This document shows positions 25,872 through 34,273 of a DNA stretch of 64,000 bases, piece after piece. Each line of letters opens with the position of its first letter. Position 1 is the stretch's first letter. Origin of the DNA: Bacillus sp. FJAT-27264 (GTDB taxonomy: Bacteria; Bacillota; Bacilli; Paenibacillales; Paenibacillaceae); contig NZ_MAQW01000001.1 of assembly GCF_001682855.1 (NCBI RefSeq), forward strand, positions 1,607,165-1,671,164. The letters are read 5' to 3'. The notes below the pieces were generated by a model, which saw nothing but the letters and a program-made list of their open reading frames with translations, had not been told where the DNA came from and made no database searches. A program made the translations under genes and the position numbers.

Positions 25872-27536
25872 CTATTTCGAGACTGCAACATCATAGAATT
25901 GCGGATATCCTGGGAAGTCAAATGTAATTCCGCTGACTTTTTTACTTTCTGCAATGGTGTATGGGAACACATATACAGGAATAGAAACGGCGTTCTTCAC
26001 AAAGTATTGTTGCAGTTCTTTATATGTCGCAATCCGTTTTTCCGGATCGGCTTCTTGGTAAGCGTCTGTTAACTGCTGCTCAATCTGCGGATCATAGAAA
26101 CGGGCAAAGTTGGAGTTCGCATATTCATTCGTAGACCAGTTCGCTTTGGAGAAAATAGTTCTTAAAATATCAGGATCTCCGCCAGCAAAGCTGTGGCCCA
26201 CCAGATCATAGCTGGCAGCTTTCAGTGCATCAACATAAGGGCCCGCAGCCATAATCGAAACATTCATTTTTACGCCAATTTGCTTCACTTGCTGTTGCAC
26301 CATTTTAATGATGTCCCCGCGTTTTTCTCTATTGCCGGTGATATCAATATAATTGATCTCCAGTGGCTTGCCGTCTTTTTCGCGGACACCATTCGCACCT
26401 AACTTCCAGCCTTCTTCATCAAGCAATTGGTTAGCATGCTGAATATCTACCTTATATGAATCTTCCAGGGAAGAATCGTAGCCTAAGGTTGAGGAGGACA
26501 ATGGACTCCAAGACCGCGAGAATGTGCCGAGGTACAAAGATTTCACAATCGCATCGATATCGACAGTGGATTGTACCGCCTGACGCAGCTTCACATTATT
26601 CCACGGTGCTTTCTCATTATTAAAGGTGAGTTGGAATGTAGCACCTGGGAGTAGCGCCTTCTGAATCTGATAATTAGGATCTTTCTCTAATGCAACTATA
26701 TTCTGTGCCGGGATCGATTCGGCGGCAAGTACCTGACCGCTTTGCAAGCTGCTGACACGAGTGGCTTCTTCCGGAATAAGCTTCAATACGATTTTATCCA
26801 AATAAGCTGGACCGCTATGTTCCGCTGCCGGTGAAGGCCACTTATAATCGCTGTTTTTCTCCAGAACGATTTCGGAATTTGCAACCCAGGAGGCCAGCTT
26901 GAACGGACCGGTTCCTACAGGATGCTGACCCACCCCATCACCATACTTCTTAAAGGACTCAGGAGACTGAATGCCGAGCGTAGATTTAGCCAGATTACTT
27001 AAGAAAGGCGTAAACGGTTCTTTAAAATTCACTTTAAGAGTAGACTCGTCAATGACCTCGGAAGACTCGTACGGTCCTAGCAATTGCTTCGCATAAACGG
27101 ACTTCCCGTTAGGATCAGCGCTTCTGTCAAAATTGACTTTTACTGCCTCTGCGTTGAATGGCGTACCGTCATGGAAAGTAACGTCTGTACGCAGCTTGAA
27201 GGTATAACTCTTCTTATCTGCTGAAATTTCCCAGGACTCTGCCAGCCAAGGCTTGATTGTATGATCCGGCAGTTCGCCTACCAAACTATCGAATATATTC
27301 CGGCCAACCCGGAAGTCAATGTCAGAAGAGGTGACCCCTACATCCAGCGTACTCGGAGAGCCCGCAAGTGCGAAGGTTAACTCCCCACCCTCGGTAGGAG
27401 TAGATGCTGAAGCTTCATTCGTTGATGCTGTATTAGCAGGAGCATTCTTGTCACCATTGCTGCAGCCTGAGACCACTAATGAAAATCCAATAGCCATAAC
27501 GATGGCCCACTTAAACTTAGGAAAAGAAAGATTCAT
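25872..27536 (-). CDS. Peptide-type ABC transporter substrate-binding lipoprotein
   Basis: 554 residues, SBP family 5 (DppA/GsiB). Lipobox VVSGC with Cys25, Ala/Ser/Thr linker, then family motif KWSYTFKLR-like SYTFKLRTDVTFHDGTPFNA. Start ATG 27536 has AAGGGG 8 bases upstream; a longer frame to 27572 lacks one. First gene of the six-gene operon and served by a consensus promoter with a large palindrome. Ligand unknown; context suggests a sulfur-containing peptide or cysteine conjugate. Confidence 0.92.
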   Translation of the reverse strand: MNLSFPKFKWAIVMAIGFSLVVSGCSNGDKNAPANTASTNEASASTPTEGGELTFALAGSPSTLDVGVTSSDIDFRVGRNIFDSLVGELPDHTIKPWLAESWEISADKKSYTFKLRTDVTFHDGTPFNAEAVKVNFDRSADPNGKSVYAKQLLGPYESSEVIDESTLKVNFKEPFTPFLSNLAKSTLGIQSPESFKKYGDGVGQHPVGTGPFKLASWVANSEIVLEKNSDYKWPSPAAEHSGPAYLDKIVLKLIPEEATRVSSLQSGQVLAAESIPAQNIVALEKDPNYQIQKALLPGATFQLTFNNEKAPWNNVKLRQAVQSTVDIDAIVKSLYLGTFSRSWSPLSSSTLGYDSSLEDSYKVDIQHANQLLDEEGWKLGANGVREKDGKPLEINYIDITGNREKRGDIIKMVQQQVKQIGVKMNVSIMAAGPYVDALKAASYDLVGHSFAGGDPDILRTIFSKANWSTNEYANSNFARFYDPQIEQQLTDAYQEADPEKRIATYKELQQYFVKNAVSIPVYVFPYTIAESKKVSGITFDFPGYPQFYDVAVSK

Positions 27537-27580
27537 GGTTACACCCCTTGTGTTTTTCGCATAGGAATACATGGAATTAA

Positions 27581-27643
27581 ATCACAAGTTGACCGCGCGT
27601 TCAACTTGTGATCAATTATATTCACTCCCTTTGACACTGTCAA
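27581..27643 (-). promoter_or_regulatory. Consensus promoter and large operator palindrome of the importer operon
   Basis: Minus-strand TTGACA (27643-27638), 17-bp spacer, TATAAT (27620-27615). The -35 is within a perfect 13-bp palindrome TTGACACTGTCAA (27631-27643). Just downstream of the -10 is a 12-bp-arm inverted repeat ATCACAAGTTGA-N8-TCAACTTGTGAT (27581-27612). A perfect sigma-A promoter with such an operator indicates tight repression. Regulator not in the operon. Confidence 0.75.
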
Positions 27644-27923
27644 TTTTAAATTTTTTTATCTTAAATTAAATATTTCAATGCCATATAGATTGAACTTAGA
27701 ATTCTTACATGGGGTTAGATCGTCATTGCGGAAAACGTTTGGACTTCCGGCCGCTGTTGTCCCCAGATTTCTTTTGATTGTACCGCTATTCGCGGATAAA
27801 ATCCGGAGACAAAGCATTCCTGTATGCTCTTAAATTTCGGCTTTGAAATTAGACGAGCACCTCCTTATGATGAAAAGGTGTCCTCGACGACTACCATTAC
27901 ATCACTAGGAAGGTGCTCTTACT

Positions 27924-29186
27924 ATGAAGTTTAAACAATCCGCTAAACAAAATCAACGCATTGAACGCATTACGAGTCATCATCTTATCATCGGCATCGA
28001 CATCGCTAAGTTCACACATGTCGCCCGTGCGACAGATTATAGAGGCATCGAACGAGGAACCTATCTTACCTTCTCGAACGATCTGGAGGGCTACGCAAGG
28101 TTATATCAGTGGATGCAGGACCTCATGGCCCAGTTTAACAAGACTGACGTTATCTTCGGTGTTGAGCCCACCGGTCATTACTGGTTTAACTTGGCCCTAT
28201 GGCTTCAAGAGAAGCCACTCGAACTTGTGCTTGTGAATCCACTTCATGTGAAGCGAAACAAAGAAAATCGGGACAACTCTCCAACTAAAAACGACGTTAA
28301 AGATGCCTTAGTGATTGCCGACATGGTGAAGAATGGCTACTACAGTGACGTTTATCTCCATGCTGAGCCCTATCGAGCGCTTCGGCAAATCGTCACCACC
28401 CGTGACTTTATTACCAAACAAGTCTCCAGTGTAGTCAACCAAATCTATCGGTGGACCGATATATACTTCCCTGAGTTTCAGCAGGTCTTTAAAGACATCA
28501 CTTCGAAGACGGCTCTGGCGACGCTGGCCGAATTTGCGCATCCCTCGGATCTTCGTCACTTAGCCGTTCAAGACGTCATTGCAGGGTGGAAAAAACGACT
28601 CAAACGTGCAGGTAGCCGCAAGGCAGCCGTTGCTCTCATCCATGCAGCACAACAAACGGTAGGCACCCCGGATCTTGTGGAGGAGGCAAAAATCAGTCTA
28701 TCGCTACTCTTGCAGCAACTACAGATGTATAACGACCAACTGGATCAACTCAAAGAAAAGATCAGTCAACTTCTTCAATGTATTCCAACCGTGAAGATCC
28801 TACGTACCGTTAAAGGGATAAACGACATTACGCTCGCTGCGTTATACAGTGAAGCAGGTGATTTAAGCCGCTTTTCGCACGGTAATCAACTCCTTCGCTT
28901 AGCCGGCTTACACCTGTCCGAGAACAGCTCTGGTACCTACAAAGGTGAAGCGAAAATCACGAAGCGAGGACGACCTCGACTGCGAAAACTTCTCTTTATG
29001 ACAGTCTTACATATGGTCTCTGTCCATCCAGAATTCAGGGCGCTCCATCAGTACAACAAACAAATAAAGAAAATGAACGGCATGAAATCAATCATGAAGC
29101 TATGTGGTAAACTCGCCCGAATACTTGTAGCTATGGCAAGAACGGATTCCGATTACGATGAAAACAAAGTCAGAGTCGCTGCTTAA
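27924..29186 (+). CDS. IS110-family DEDD transposase
   Basis: 420 residues, apparently intact. The RuvC-like DEDD domain shows Asp26 (IGIDIAK), Glu81 (VEPTGHYW), Asp124 and Asp127 (KNDVKDALVIAD). The C-terminal Tnp20 domain has the LAGLHLSENSSGTYKG block with the catalytic serine at 335-336. These enzymes recombine DNA guided by an element-encoded RNA. The start ATG follows GGAAGG by about 8 bases. Confidence 0.93.
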   Translation: MKFKQSAKQNQRIERITSHHLIIGIDIAKFTHVARATDYRGIERGTYLTFSNDLEGYARLYQWMQDLMAQFNKTDVIFGVEPTGHYWFNLALWLQEKPLELVLVNPLHVKRNKENRDNSPTKNDVKDALVIADMVKNGYYSDVYLHAEPYRALRQIVTTRDFITKQVSSVVNQIYRWTDIYFPEFQQVFKDITSKTALATLAEFAHPSDLRHLAVQDVIAGWKKRLKRAGSRKAAVALIHAAQQTVGTPDLVEEAKISLSLLLQQLQMYNDQLDQLKEKISQLLQCIPTVKILRTVKGINDITLAALYSEAGDLSRFSHGNQLLRLAGLHLSENSSGTYKGEAKITKRGRPRLRKLLFMTVLHMVSVHPEFRALHQYNKQIKKMNGMKSIMKLCGKLARILVAMARTDSDYDENKVRVAA

Positions 29187-29520
29187 TAAAGATAGCAAAA
29201 GCTTGTCTGCTGGCTCATTCGCAGGATTCACAATGAAGCATGAGGTACCGCCTACGATCGCCTAAAGGGCTCAGACCCGTGGACAAAGCAGTGACGGACT
29301 TCATCTCCTTGATAGGTGTAACGAAGGAATGAAAGGGCATAGACCCGTTGAGACATGGGAGGGCAAACCTCAAGGATGAAGATGAAGCATGCCAATACAG
29401 GAAGACAATGGGAATTCCCTGAATTCCTTTATTTCACTATGCTTACGTCGTCATTTTGCTCCTCCTTGGCTACTTCGTTACCACATTCGTTTTCACAGCT
29501 CGAATGAAATCCTGCGAATT
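29187..29520 (+). ncRNA. Candidate guide (bridge/seek) RNA region of the IS
   Basis: The 3' non-coding end has a perfect 12-bp inverted repeat ATTCGCAGGATT (29217-29228)/AATCCTGCGAAT (29508-29519). It also has two copies of AAAGGGC-(TC/AT)-AGACCCGT (29264-29280, 29332-29348) and paired ATGAAGCATG (29233, 29382). Such repeated loop-forming blocks fit a structured RNA with two guide loops. RNA ends are not determined. Confidence 0.4.
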
Positions 29521-29652
29521 AGCGAGCTAGCGCAAGAAAACTGAAACATAAGGAGGGAGGCGGTCGCTTTCGCTCCTTCAGTTCCAAACTTTCCCTCCAT
29601 TCCGTTCCCCCTTATGTTAAATTTTTTAGTTCAATCTATATGTATTTTCAAA

Positions 29653-29682
29653 TTGACAGCCAGGCGGGAAGCAAGCTATAAT
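29653..29682 (+). promoter_or_regulatory. Promoter of LLM copy 2
   Basis: TTGACA (29653-29658), 18-bp spacer, TATAAT (29677-29682), starting 10 bases after the end of repeat D. The imperfect palindrome TTAAACGAACGGTCAA at 29693-29708 is a possible site for the TetR protein encoded downstream. Confidence 0.65.
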
Positions 29683-29781
29683 TATTCACAAATTAAACGA
29701 ACGGTCAATCTGTGGATGCAGCTGCACTTTAATCCGAGTATACTCATTCTCTTAGTTGATCAAATGGTGGGAGGAATCGTT

Positions 29782-31089
29782 GTGAGTCGCAAAAAAATAA
29801 AACTGGCCGTAAATTTCCGCGGCGTTGGGGACAGCATTTCTGAATGGAGACATCCTGATGCTCAGCCGGACGCCAGCGTGAATTTCGAGCTTTATAAGCA
29901 GTGGGCCAAAAAAGCAGAGTCTGCCCTGTTGGATGCCATCTTTATTGCGGACGGCTTATACATTACAGAACAGTCACTGCCCCATTTTTTAAATCGCTTT
30001 GAACCCGTCTCCCTACTGAGTGCCTTAGCGGCAGTAACCTCCAACATTGGTCTGGTCGGAACTGTATCTTCCACCTTCAGCGAGCCTTTTACACTGGCGC
30101 GTCAGTTTGGAACACTTGATAAGATTAGCGGAGGAAGAGCCGGCTGGAATGTGGTGACCTCCGGTACGCTGGATGGGGCGGCGGATAATTACAACGAAAA
30201 GCAAATCGAACACGATGCGAAGTACAAATTGGCTACCGAATTTCTGGAGGTCACAAAAGGGTTATGGTCCTCCTGGGAAGAGGATGCATTCGTACGCGAC
30301 AAGGAAAGCGGGGTGTTTTTTGACCCTGCAAAAATGCATACGCTCAACCACAAAGGGGAGTATTTTTCAGTCAAAGGACCGCTTAGCATCGAACGTTCGC
30401 CGCAGGGCCATCCAGTTATTTTTCAAGCGGGAACATCGGAAGCAGGTCGCAACTTTGCAGCGGAGCAGGCCGATGCCATCTACTCCATTCCTAAGACGAT
30501 CACAGAATCGATTGCTTTTAGAGAGGATATGAGAAGAAGAGCGGAGACGTTCGGTAGATCAGCAGACGATATCCTTGTCTTCCCGAGCATCGCTCCAGTT
30601 GTAGGCAGAACAGCAGAGGAAGCAGAGCAGAAATATCAGGAAATGGCGAGCTTAGTCACAATCACGGATGCCCTTAAATACACCAGCCGCTTTTTTAACC
30701 ACCATGATTTAACGCAGTATCCACTGGATGAGCCGGCATTGAACTTGCTCGAGCTTGTGCCGACTCAACAAGGTTCACTAAAGAACTTTACCGAAGCTCT
30801 GAAAAGTGGTATCACGCTTCGCCAGCTTGCTTTAGAGGCAGCTACACCGCGCAGTCCGTTTATGGGAACGCCCGAACAGGTGGCAGATACACTGCAAGAA
30901 TGGTTTGAAGCAGGCGCCGCAGACGGATTCATGCTCATTCCTTTTGGTCCCTTTGGCATGGATGATTTCTTAAGTGAAGTGGTTCCAATTCTGCAAGAAC
31001 GCGGTTTGTTCCGAACAGAATATGAGAGTGATACGCTTAGAGGCAATCTGGGTTTAAACATTCCGCAGAACCGTTATGTAACGAATTAA
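29782..31089 (+). CDS. LLM-class FMN-dependent monooxygenase, copy 2
   Basis: 435 residues, same length and nearly the same motifs as the protein at 20107 (SEWRHPDA, FIADGLYITEQSLPHFLNRFEP, GGRAGWNVVTSG, FQAGTSEAGRNFAA, ending ENLGLNIPKN/GNLGLNIPQN), so the two are recent paralogues. GTG 29782 is the start: GGGAGG lies 7 bases before it and the N-terminus then aligns with copy 1. Unlike copy 1 it stands alone with its own promoter and faces a TetR gene. Probably oxidises a related organosulfur or amine substrate. Confidence 0.9.
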   Translation: MSRKKIKLAVNFRGVGDSISEWRHPDAQPDASVNFELYKQWAKKAESALLDAIFIADGLYITEQSLPHFLNRFEPVSLLSALAAVTSNIGLVGTVSSTFSEPFTLARQFGTLDKISGGRAGWNVVTSGTLDGAADNYNEKQIEHDAKYKLATEFLEVTKGLWSSWEEDAFVRDKESGVFFDPAKMHTLNHKGEYFSVKGPLSIERSPQGHPVIFQAGTSEAGRNFAAEQADAIYSIPKTITESIAFREDMRRRAETFGRSADDILVFPSIAPVVGRTAEEAEQKYQEMASLVTITDALKYTSRFFNHHDLTQYPLDEPALNLLELVPTQQGSLKNFTEALKSGITLRQLALEAATPRSPFMGTPEQVADTLQEWFEAGAADGFMLIPFGPFGMDDFLSEVVPILQERGLFRTEYESDTLRGNLGLNIPQNRYVTN

Positions 31090-31108
31090 TCCCCCTGATG
31101 AATACGAC

Positions 31109-31153
31109 AAAAAACCGTGAAGACTTTGGTAATCAAGTCAATCACGGTTTTTT
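31109..31153. terminator. Bidirectional terminator
   Basis: AAAAAACCGTGA/TCACGGTTTTTTT stem between the converging LLM copy 2 and TetR genes. Confidence 0.8.
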
Positions 31154-31167
31154 TATGTTTATAGAGC

Positions 31168-31791
31168 CTACTGGCGAAGAAAGAGCTTCAGCGCATGCTC
31201 CACATTGCTCTCATCAAAGAGCCCTTCACTCCTAGTATTCTCCATGAACATGCCATTCACAATCGAGGCAAAATGAATCGATAGCCGGTAAGGATCACCT
31301 TCGATGAATTGCCCGGCGTTTTGCCCCTGCTCGATTAATTTCGCAATGGTTTGTCGTCTAAAGCTATAGGCTTTATCCACGTCGCTCTTATAGGGCTCAG
31401 GCAATTGTTCAAAACTTAGAAACTGCATGGAAAAAGCCAGATTAAATTGCATTTCAACGGCATCTCCGGCTAATTTAGATTTCTGTATGATAACTACATC
31501 TTTAGCCAATTGACAAAGCCTGTCCCATGGAGTGCCTTCCCGCTCATACAGGAGATGATGCGCGTCTTGTTCGGAAATGCCTAAGATATCAGCGGCCAAA
31601 ATACTGTATAACTCTATTTTCGACTCAAAATAGTTATAGATCAAACCTTTGCTCATGCCTGCTGCCTTCGCAATTTCGCTGATCGTCGTGCCCTGAAGCC
31701 CGTTATCAACAAATAGTGGCAAGGCCGATTTTAAGATCTGTTTTTTCCGCTCCTCACGGAGTTGAACATCTTTTTCATGATTTCTGGGCAT
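31168..31791 (-). CDS. TetR-family regulator
   Basis: 207 residues: TetR HTH at about 12-58 (ILKSALPLFVDNGLQGTTISEIAKAAGMSKGLIYNYFESK) and a helical ligand domain. ATG 31791 is chosen because GGAG lies 8 bases upstream; an open frame to 31857 begins inside an inverted repeat. Convergent with LLM copy 2, which it may control. Confidence 0.88.
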   Translation of the reverse strand: MPRNHEKDVQLREERKKQILKSALPLFVDNGLQGTTISEIAKAAGMSKGLIYNYFESKIELYSILAADILGISEQDAHHLLYEREGTPWDRLCQLAKDVVIIQKSKLAGDAVEMQFNLAFSMQFLSFEQLPEPYKSDVDKAYSFRRQTIAKLIEQGQNAGQFIEGDPYRLSIHFASIVNGMFMENTRSEGLFDESNVEHALKLFLRQ

Positions 31792-31844
31792 TCCATAATC
31801 TCCAATCAATCGAAATATCCACCCTTTAAAAGGCTCAACACCAT

Positions 31845-31880
31845 TTGAGTTAGTCAATCACTGATTATTAGACAGAGCCT
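31845..31880. repeat. 36-bp inverted repeat, left arm
   Basis: Matches the right arm at 33005-33040 in reverse complement at 34 of 36 positions (AGGCTCTGTCT...TGACTAACTCAA). The arms flank the AT-rich secreted-protein gene. Confidence 0.85.
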
Positions 31881-32017
31881 CAAATTTTTCTGAATTTACT
31901 CCATACATCATCTACCTGAATCAATCAATAAAAAAGAATTCTACTAGTTATTTAGAAATTTATGTATATTTCAAAGAGATGTCCAAGTGAACATCTCCTT
32001 GAGGTAACAGCAGTTTT

Positions 32018-32968
32018 TTATTTAGTTCTTTTAAAAGTATAAACTCCAGAATTTGCTCCCCACCCAGATACCTGTTCAGTTTCCAGCTTCACAGTAGCAG
32101 TATTAGATGTGAGGGTTAACTTAACTTTATAAACATCTTTCCAATATTCATCAGTATATGAGCATTCAAGAACATTATTTTTAATAGTTCCTGAAAGTTC
32201 AATATAAGGAACCTTGTCGCTAATTGAGTTAATAGTAATACCACCAGATACTTTATTGTTGCTATCAATGGTGATTTCCAGTTCGTTCACTGTATGGTTG
32301 GGATCTACATATCTTAAAGTTCCTCTAAGCGGTTCGGTATAAGAGTATTGAAGCAACTGATATGTTTGCTTATCGTTGATTTTAACTAGTTTGACGATAG
32401 CTGAAGCATTACCAATTAGTTTTGCTTTAAAATCTTTCGTCCATAGATTTTTGGGCTGATACATGACTCTATTTCCCATAGATTCAGAATCTGCTTGATA
32501 AACACCTAATGAAGCCGAATAAGTTCCATCATTATTTTTAACAAAAGAGGTTACTTGCGAGAAATTTGGATACGCTGCACCTGAAGCTGCTGCCCATTTA
32601 TATTTTCCATTAGAGTAAGAATATCCATTAATTTTTTGTTGCTTAACTTGTATACCAAAAAACCTTTTGATTGTCTCTGAAACATAAGTATCTTTGAGTG
32701 TAAAATAACTACCGCCTTCAACTTGGATTCGATCCCCATAATTAATATCATTATGCAATATAGCAAATTGTATAAGATCAATGTCCTTATAATTTTTAGA
32801 ATTAAAACTTTTCATATTAACTTCACTGAAATTACTAAAGAAAGTATTCAGTTCCTTCTTCTTTGTATTATCATATGAATTATATAGGTTGTTGTTTGCA
32901 GCAAAAGCACCTGCTTGGAATGAAAAAATGAAAGTTAAAACGATGAAAATTGAAAGTATTTTTTTCAT
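32018..32968 (-). CDS. Secreted protein of unknown function
   Basis: 316 residues. A Sec signal peptide (MKKILSIFIVLTFIFSFQAG, cleavage after AFA near 23) predicts export. The mature part is rich in Asn, Lys, Ser, Tyr and Thr and looks mainly beta, with repeated short strands such as VKLTLTSNTATVKLE near the C-terminus; no catalytic motif recognised. The gene is clearly more AT-rich than its neighbours and lies between 36-bp inverted repeats, which suggests transfer. It is preceded by AAAGGAGATC. Confidence 0.8.
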   Translation of the reverse strand: MKKILSIFIVLTFIFSFQAGAFAANNNLYNSYDNTKKKELNTFFSNFSEVNMKSFNSKNYKDIDLIQFAILHNDINYGDRIQVEGGSYFTLKDTYVSETIKRFFGIQVKQQKINGYSYSNGKYKWAAASGAAYPNFSQVTSFVKNNDGTYSASLGVYQADSESMGNRVMYQPKNLWTKDFKAKLIGNASAIVKLVKINDKQTYQLLQYSYTEPLRGTLRYVDPNHTVNELEITIDSNNKVSGGITINSISDKVPYIELSGTIKNNVLECSYTDEYWKDVYKVKLTLTSNTATVKLETEQVSGWGANSGVYTFKRTK

Positions 32969-33004
32969 ATGATCTCCTTTGATTACAATTAAACTTTGAA
33001 ATAA

Positions 33005-33040
33005 AGGCTCTGTCTGATAATCAGTGGTTGACTAACTCAA
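33005..33040. repeat. 36-bp inverted repeat, right arm
   Basis: Partner of 31845-31880. It overlaps the 3' end of a TetR gene remnant. Confidence 0.85.
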
Positions 33041-33254
33041 AGATCGACCAAGTCAAGATATTCGCCGCGATTCGCAAGGTGTCTTCATCCGTATCTTTGC
33101 AGTCATTCACCATAATTTCAAAAATAATGTCTTCAAGATGGGCATTAATCTCTTTTTCCACTTAAGAGGCCATCGCTTCATAATTCCGCTTACAGATCTG
33201 ATGCCTTGTTCTAATCAAGCGCGGGTCAGAGCCATTCACTTCAGATATTGGCAT
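33021..33254 (-). pseudogene. TetR-family gene remnant
   Basis: Reading the minus strand from ATG 33254 gives MPISEVNGSDPRLIRTRHQI, the N-terminus of a TetR protein, then a stop after about 31 codons. The frame then continues with a helical stretch ending DTLRIAANILTWSIFELVNH, which looks like a TetR C-terminus. The DNA-binding helices are missing, so an internal deletion plus a stop is likely. The end merges with the right inverted-repeat arm. From 33255 to 33428 I see nothing recognisable. Confidence 0.45.
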
Positions 33255-33428
33255 ACTAGTTTCACTTCGTAACTATCTTTCCAACAATTATATAGAAATG
33301 TTGTGTTAGCAACAACTGTATGTAAACTCTTTTTGATCAAAATATAAAAGACCCCCTTATCTATGCATGGATTGTACATTGCCCGATAAGTTTTTTTTGT
33401 GCTCGCAGATGCAAACTATTCATGCACT

Positions 33429-33457
33429 TTGCAATTTCATCGCATATTCCCTACAAT
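33429..33457 (+). promoter_or_regulatory. Promoter of the response-regulator operon
   Basis: TTGCAA (33429-33434), 17-bp spacer, TACAAT (33452-33457), 46 bases before the start. Confidence 0.55.
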
Positions 33458-33503
33458 TTAACGTGCTTATCTATACTTGAAACGGATAAAGGAGAACACA
33501 TTC

Positions 33504-34193
33504 ATGAGCTACCGCATTCTAATTGTTGAGGATGATATGGATATAAATCAGCTGCTTGCACAAATACTGAAGGATAACGGCTACACGGTCACTAGCGCTT
33601 ATTCAGGCTCGGAAGGCCGCTTGTTGATGAAGCATGAGACCTTCGATTGTCTGTTGCTGGATTTGATGCTGCCTGGAATGGACGGAAAGTCGTTGATTGC
33701 GACGATTCGGGAACAGCATACGATGCCTATCATCGTCATCTCAGCCATGCTGGGTACGGATGCTCGTGTAGCCACGCTGCGTCTAGGAGCGGATGACTTC
33801 ATCGCCAAGCCTTTTGAAAATGAAGAAGTATTAGCTCGCGTAGAGGCCCAACTCCGAAGAAGCCAAATCTTCTCTAAAAGCAATACACCCTCCCCCTCAT
33901 TGCTTCGTCATAAAAATTGCGAATGCAACACAGCAACAATGACGGTTAGCATGAATGGGACGCCCATCGACCTCACATCGCTTGAATATCAGATCCTTAC
34001 GCTATTTCTACAGCATCCGGACCGCGTATTTACCCGTTCGAATATTTTCACTTCTTGCTGGAAGCAGGAGTTTCTTGGTGAAGATAATACGGTAGACGTA
34101 CATATCAGCCGAATTCGCAGTAAAATCGCCCAGTACGATAGCGAGGAATATATCAAGACCGTGCGTGGTATTGGTTATCGGTTGAACCCGTGA
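33504..34193 (+). CDS. OmpR-family response regulator
   Basis: 229 residues: receiver domain with acidic pocket Glu9/Asp10/Asp11, phosphoacceptor Asp53 (LLLDLMLPGMDG) and Lys in FIAKPF, then a winged-helix DNA-binding domain (about 135-228, VDVHISRIRSKI...TVRGIGYRLNP). ATG 33504 has AAGGAG 8 bases upstream. First gene of a five-gene unit with an ABC exporter and its kinase, typical of peptide-antibiotic sensing and immunity modules. Confidence 0.93.
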   Translation: MSYRILIVEDDMDINQLLAQILKDNGYTVTSAYSGSEGRLLMKHETFDCLLLDLMLPGMDGKSLIATIREQHTMPIIVISAMLGTDARVATLRLGADDFIAKPFENEEVLARVEAQLRRSQIFSKSNTPSPSLLRHKNCECNTATMTVSMNGTPIDLTSLEYQILTLFLQHPDRVFTRSNIFTSCWKQEFLGEDNTVDVHISRIRSKIAQYDSEEYIKTVRGIGYRLNP

Positions 34194-34194
34194 A

Positions 34195-34222
34195 CTTCAG
34201 AAACACTTCAGAATTCCTTCAT
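34195..34222 (+). promoter_or_regulatory. Three CTTCA direct repeats at 11-bp spacing
   Basis: CTTCAG at 34195, CTTCAG at 34206 and CTTCAT at 34217. Repeats spaced one helical turn apart are typical OmpR-family binding sites; they sit between the regulator and ABC genes, so the ABC part may have its own activated promoter. Confidence 0.5.
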
Positions 34223-34273
34223 GACCTTGTATTCTTGGCCAGCTAAGATAAGTACATCGAAGGAGGTATGGTC

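Larger units (their letters stand above)
27835..29545 (+). mobile_element. IS110-family element (IS1111-like layout)
   Basis: About 1.7 kb interrupting repeat copy D. One transposase gene, about 90 bases upstream of it and about 350 non-coding bases downstream. No obvious terminal inverted repeats or target duplication, as expected for the family. The long 3' non-coding part matches the IS1111 subgroup, where the guide RNA lies after the gene. Exact ends are estimates from alignment with the other repeat copies. Confidence 0.75.
27682..29642. repeat. MITE-like repeat copy D, split by the IS element
   Basis: Ends are the perfect 15-bp inverted repeats CATATAGATTGAACT (from 27682) and AGTTCAATCTATATG (to 29642). 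Left family blocks occur up to about 27834 and right blocks from about 29548; everything between is the IS110-type element. Confidence 0.75.
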
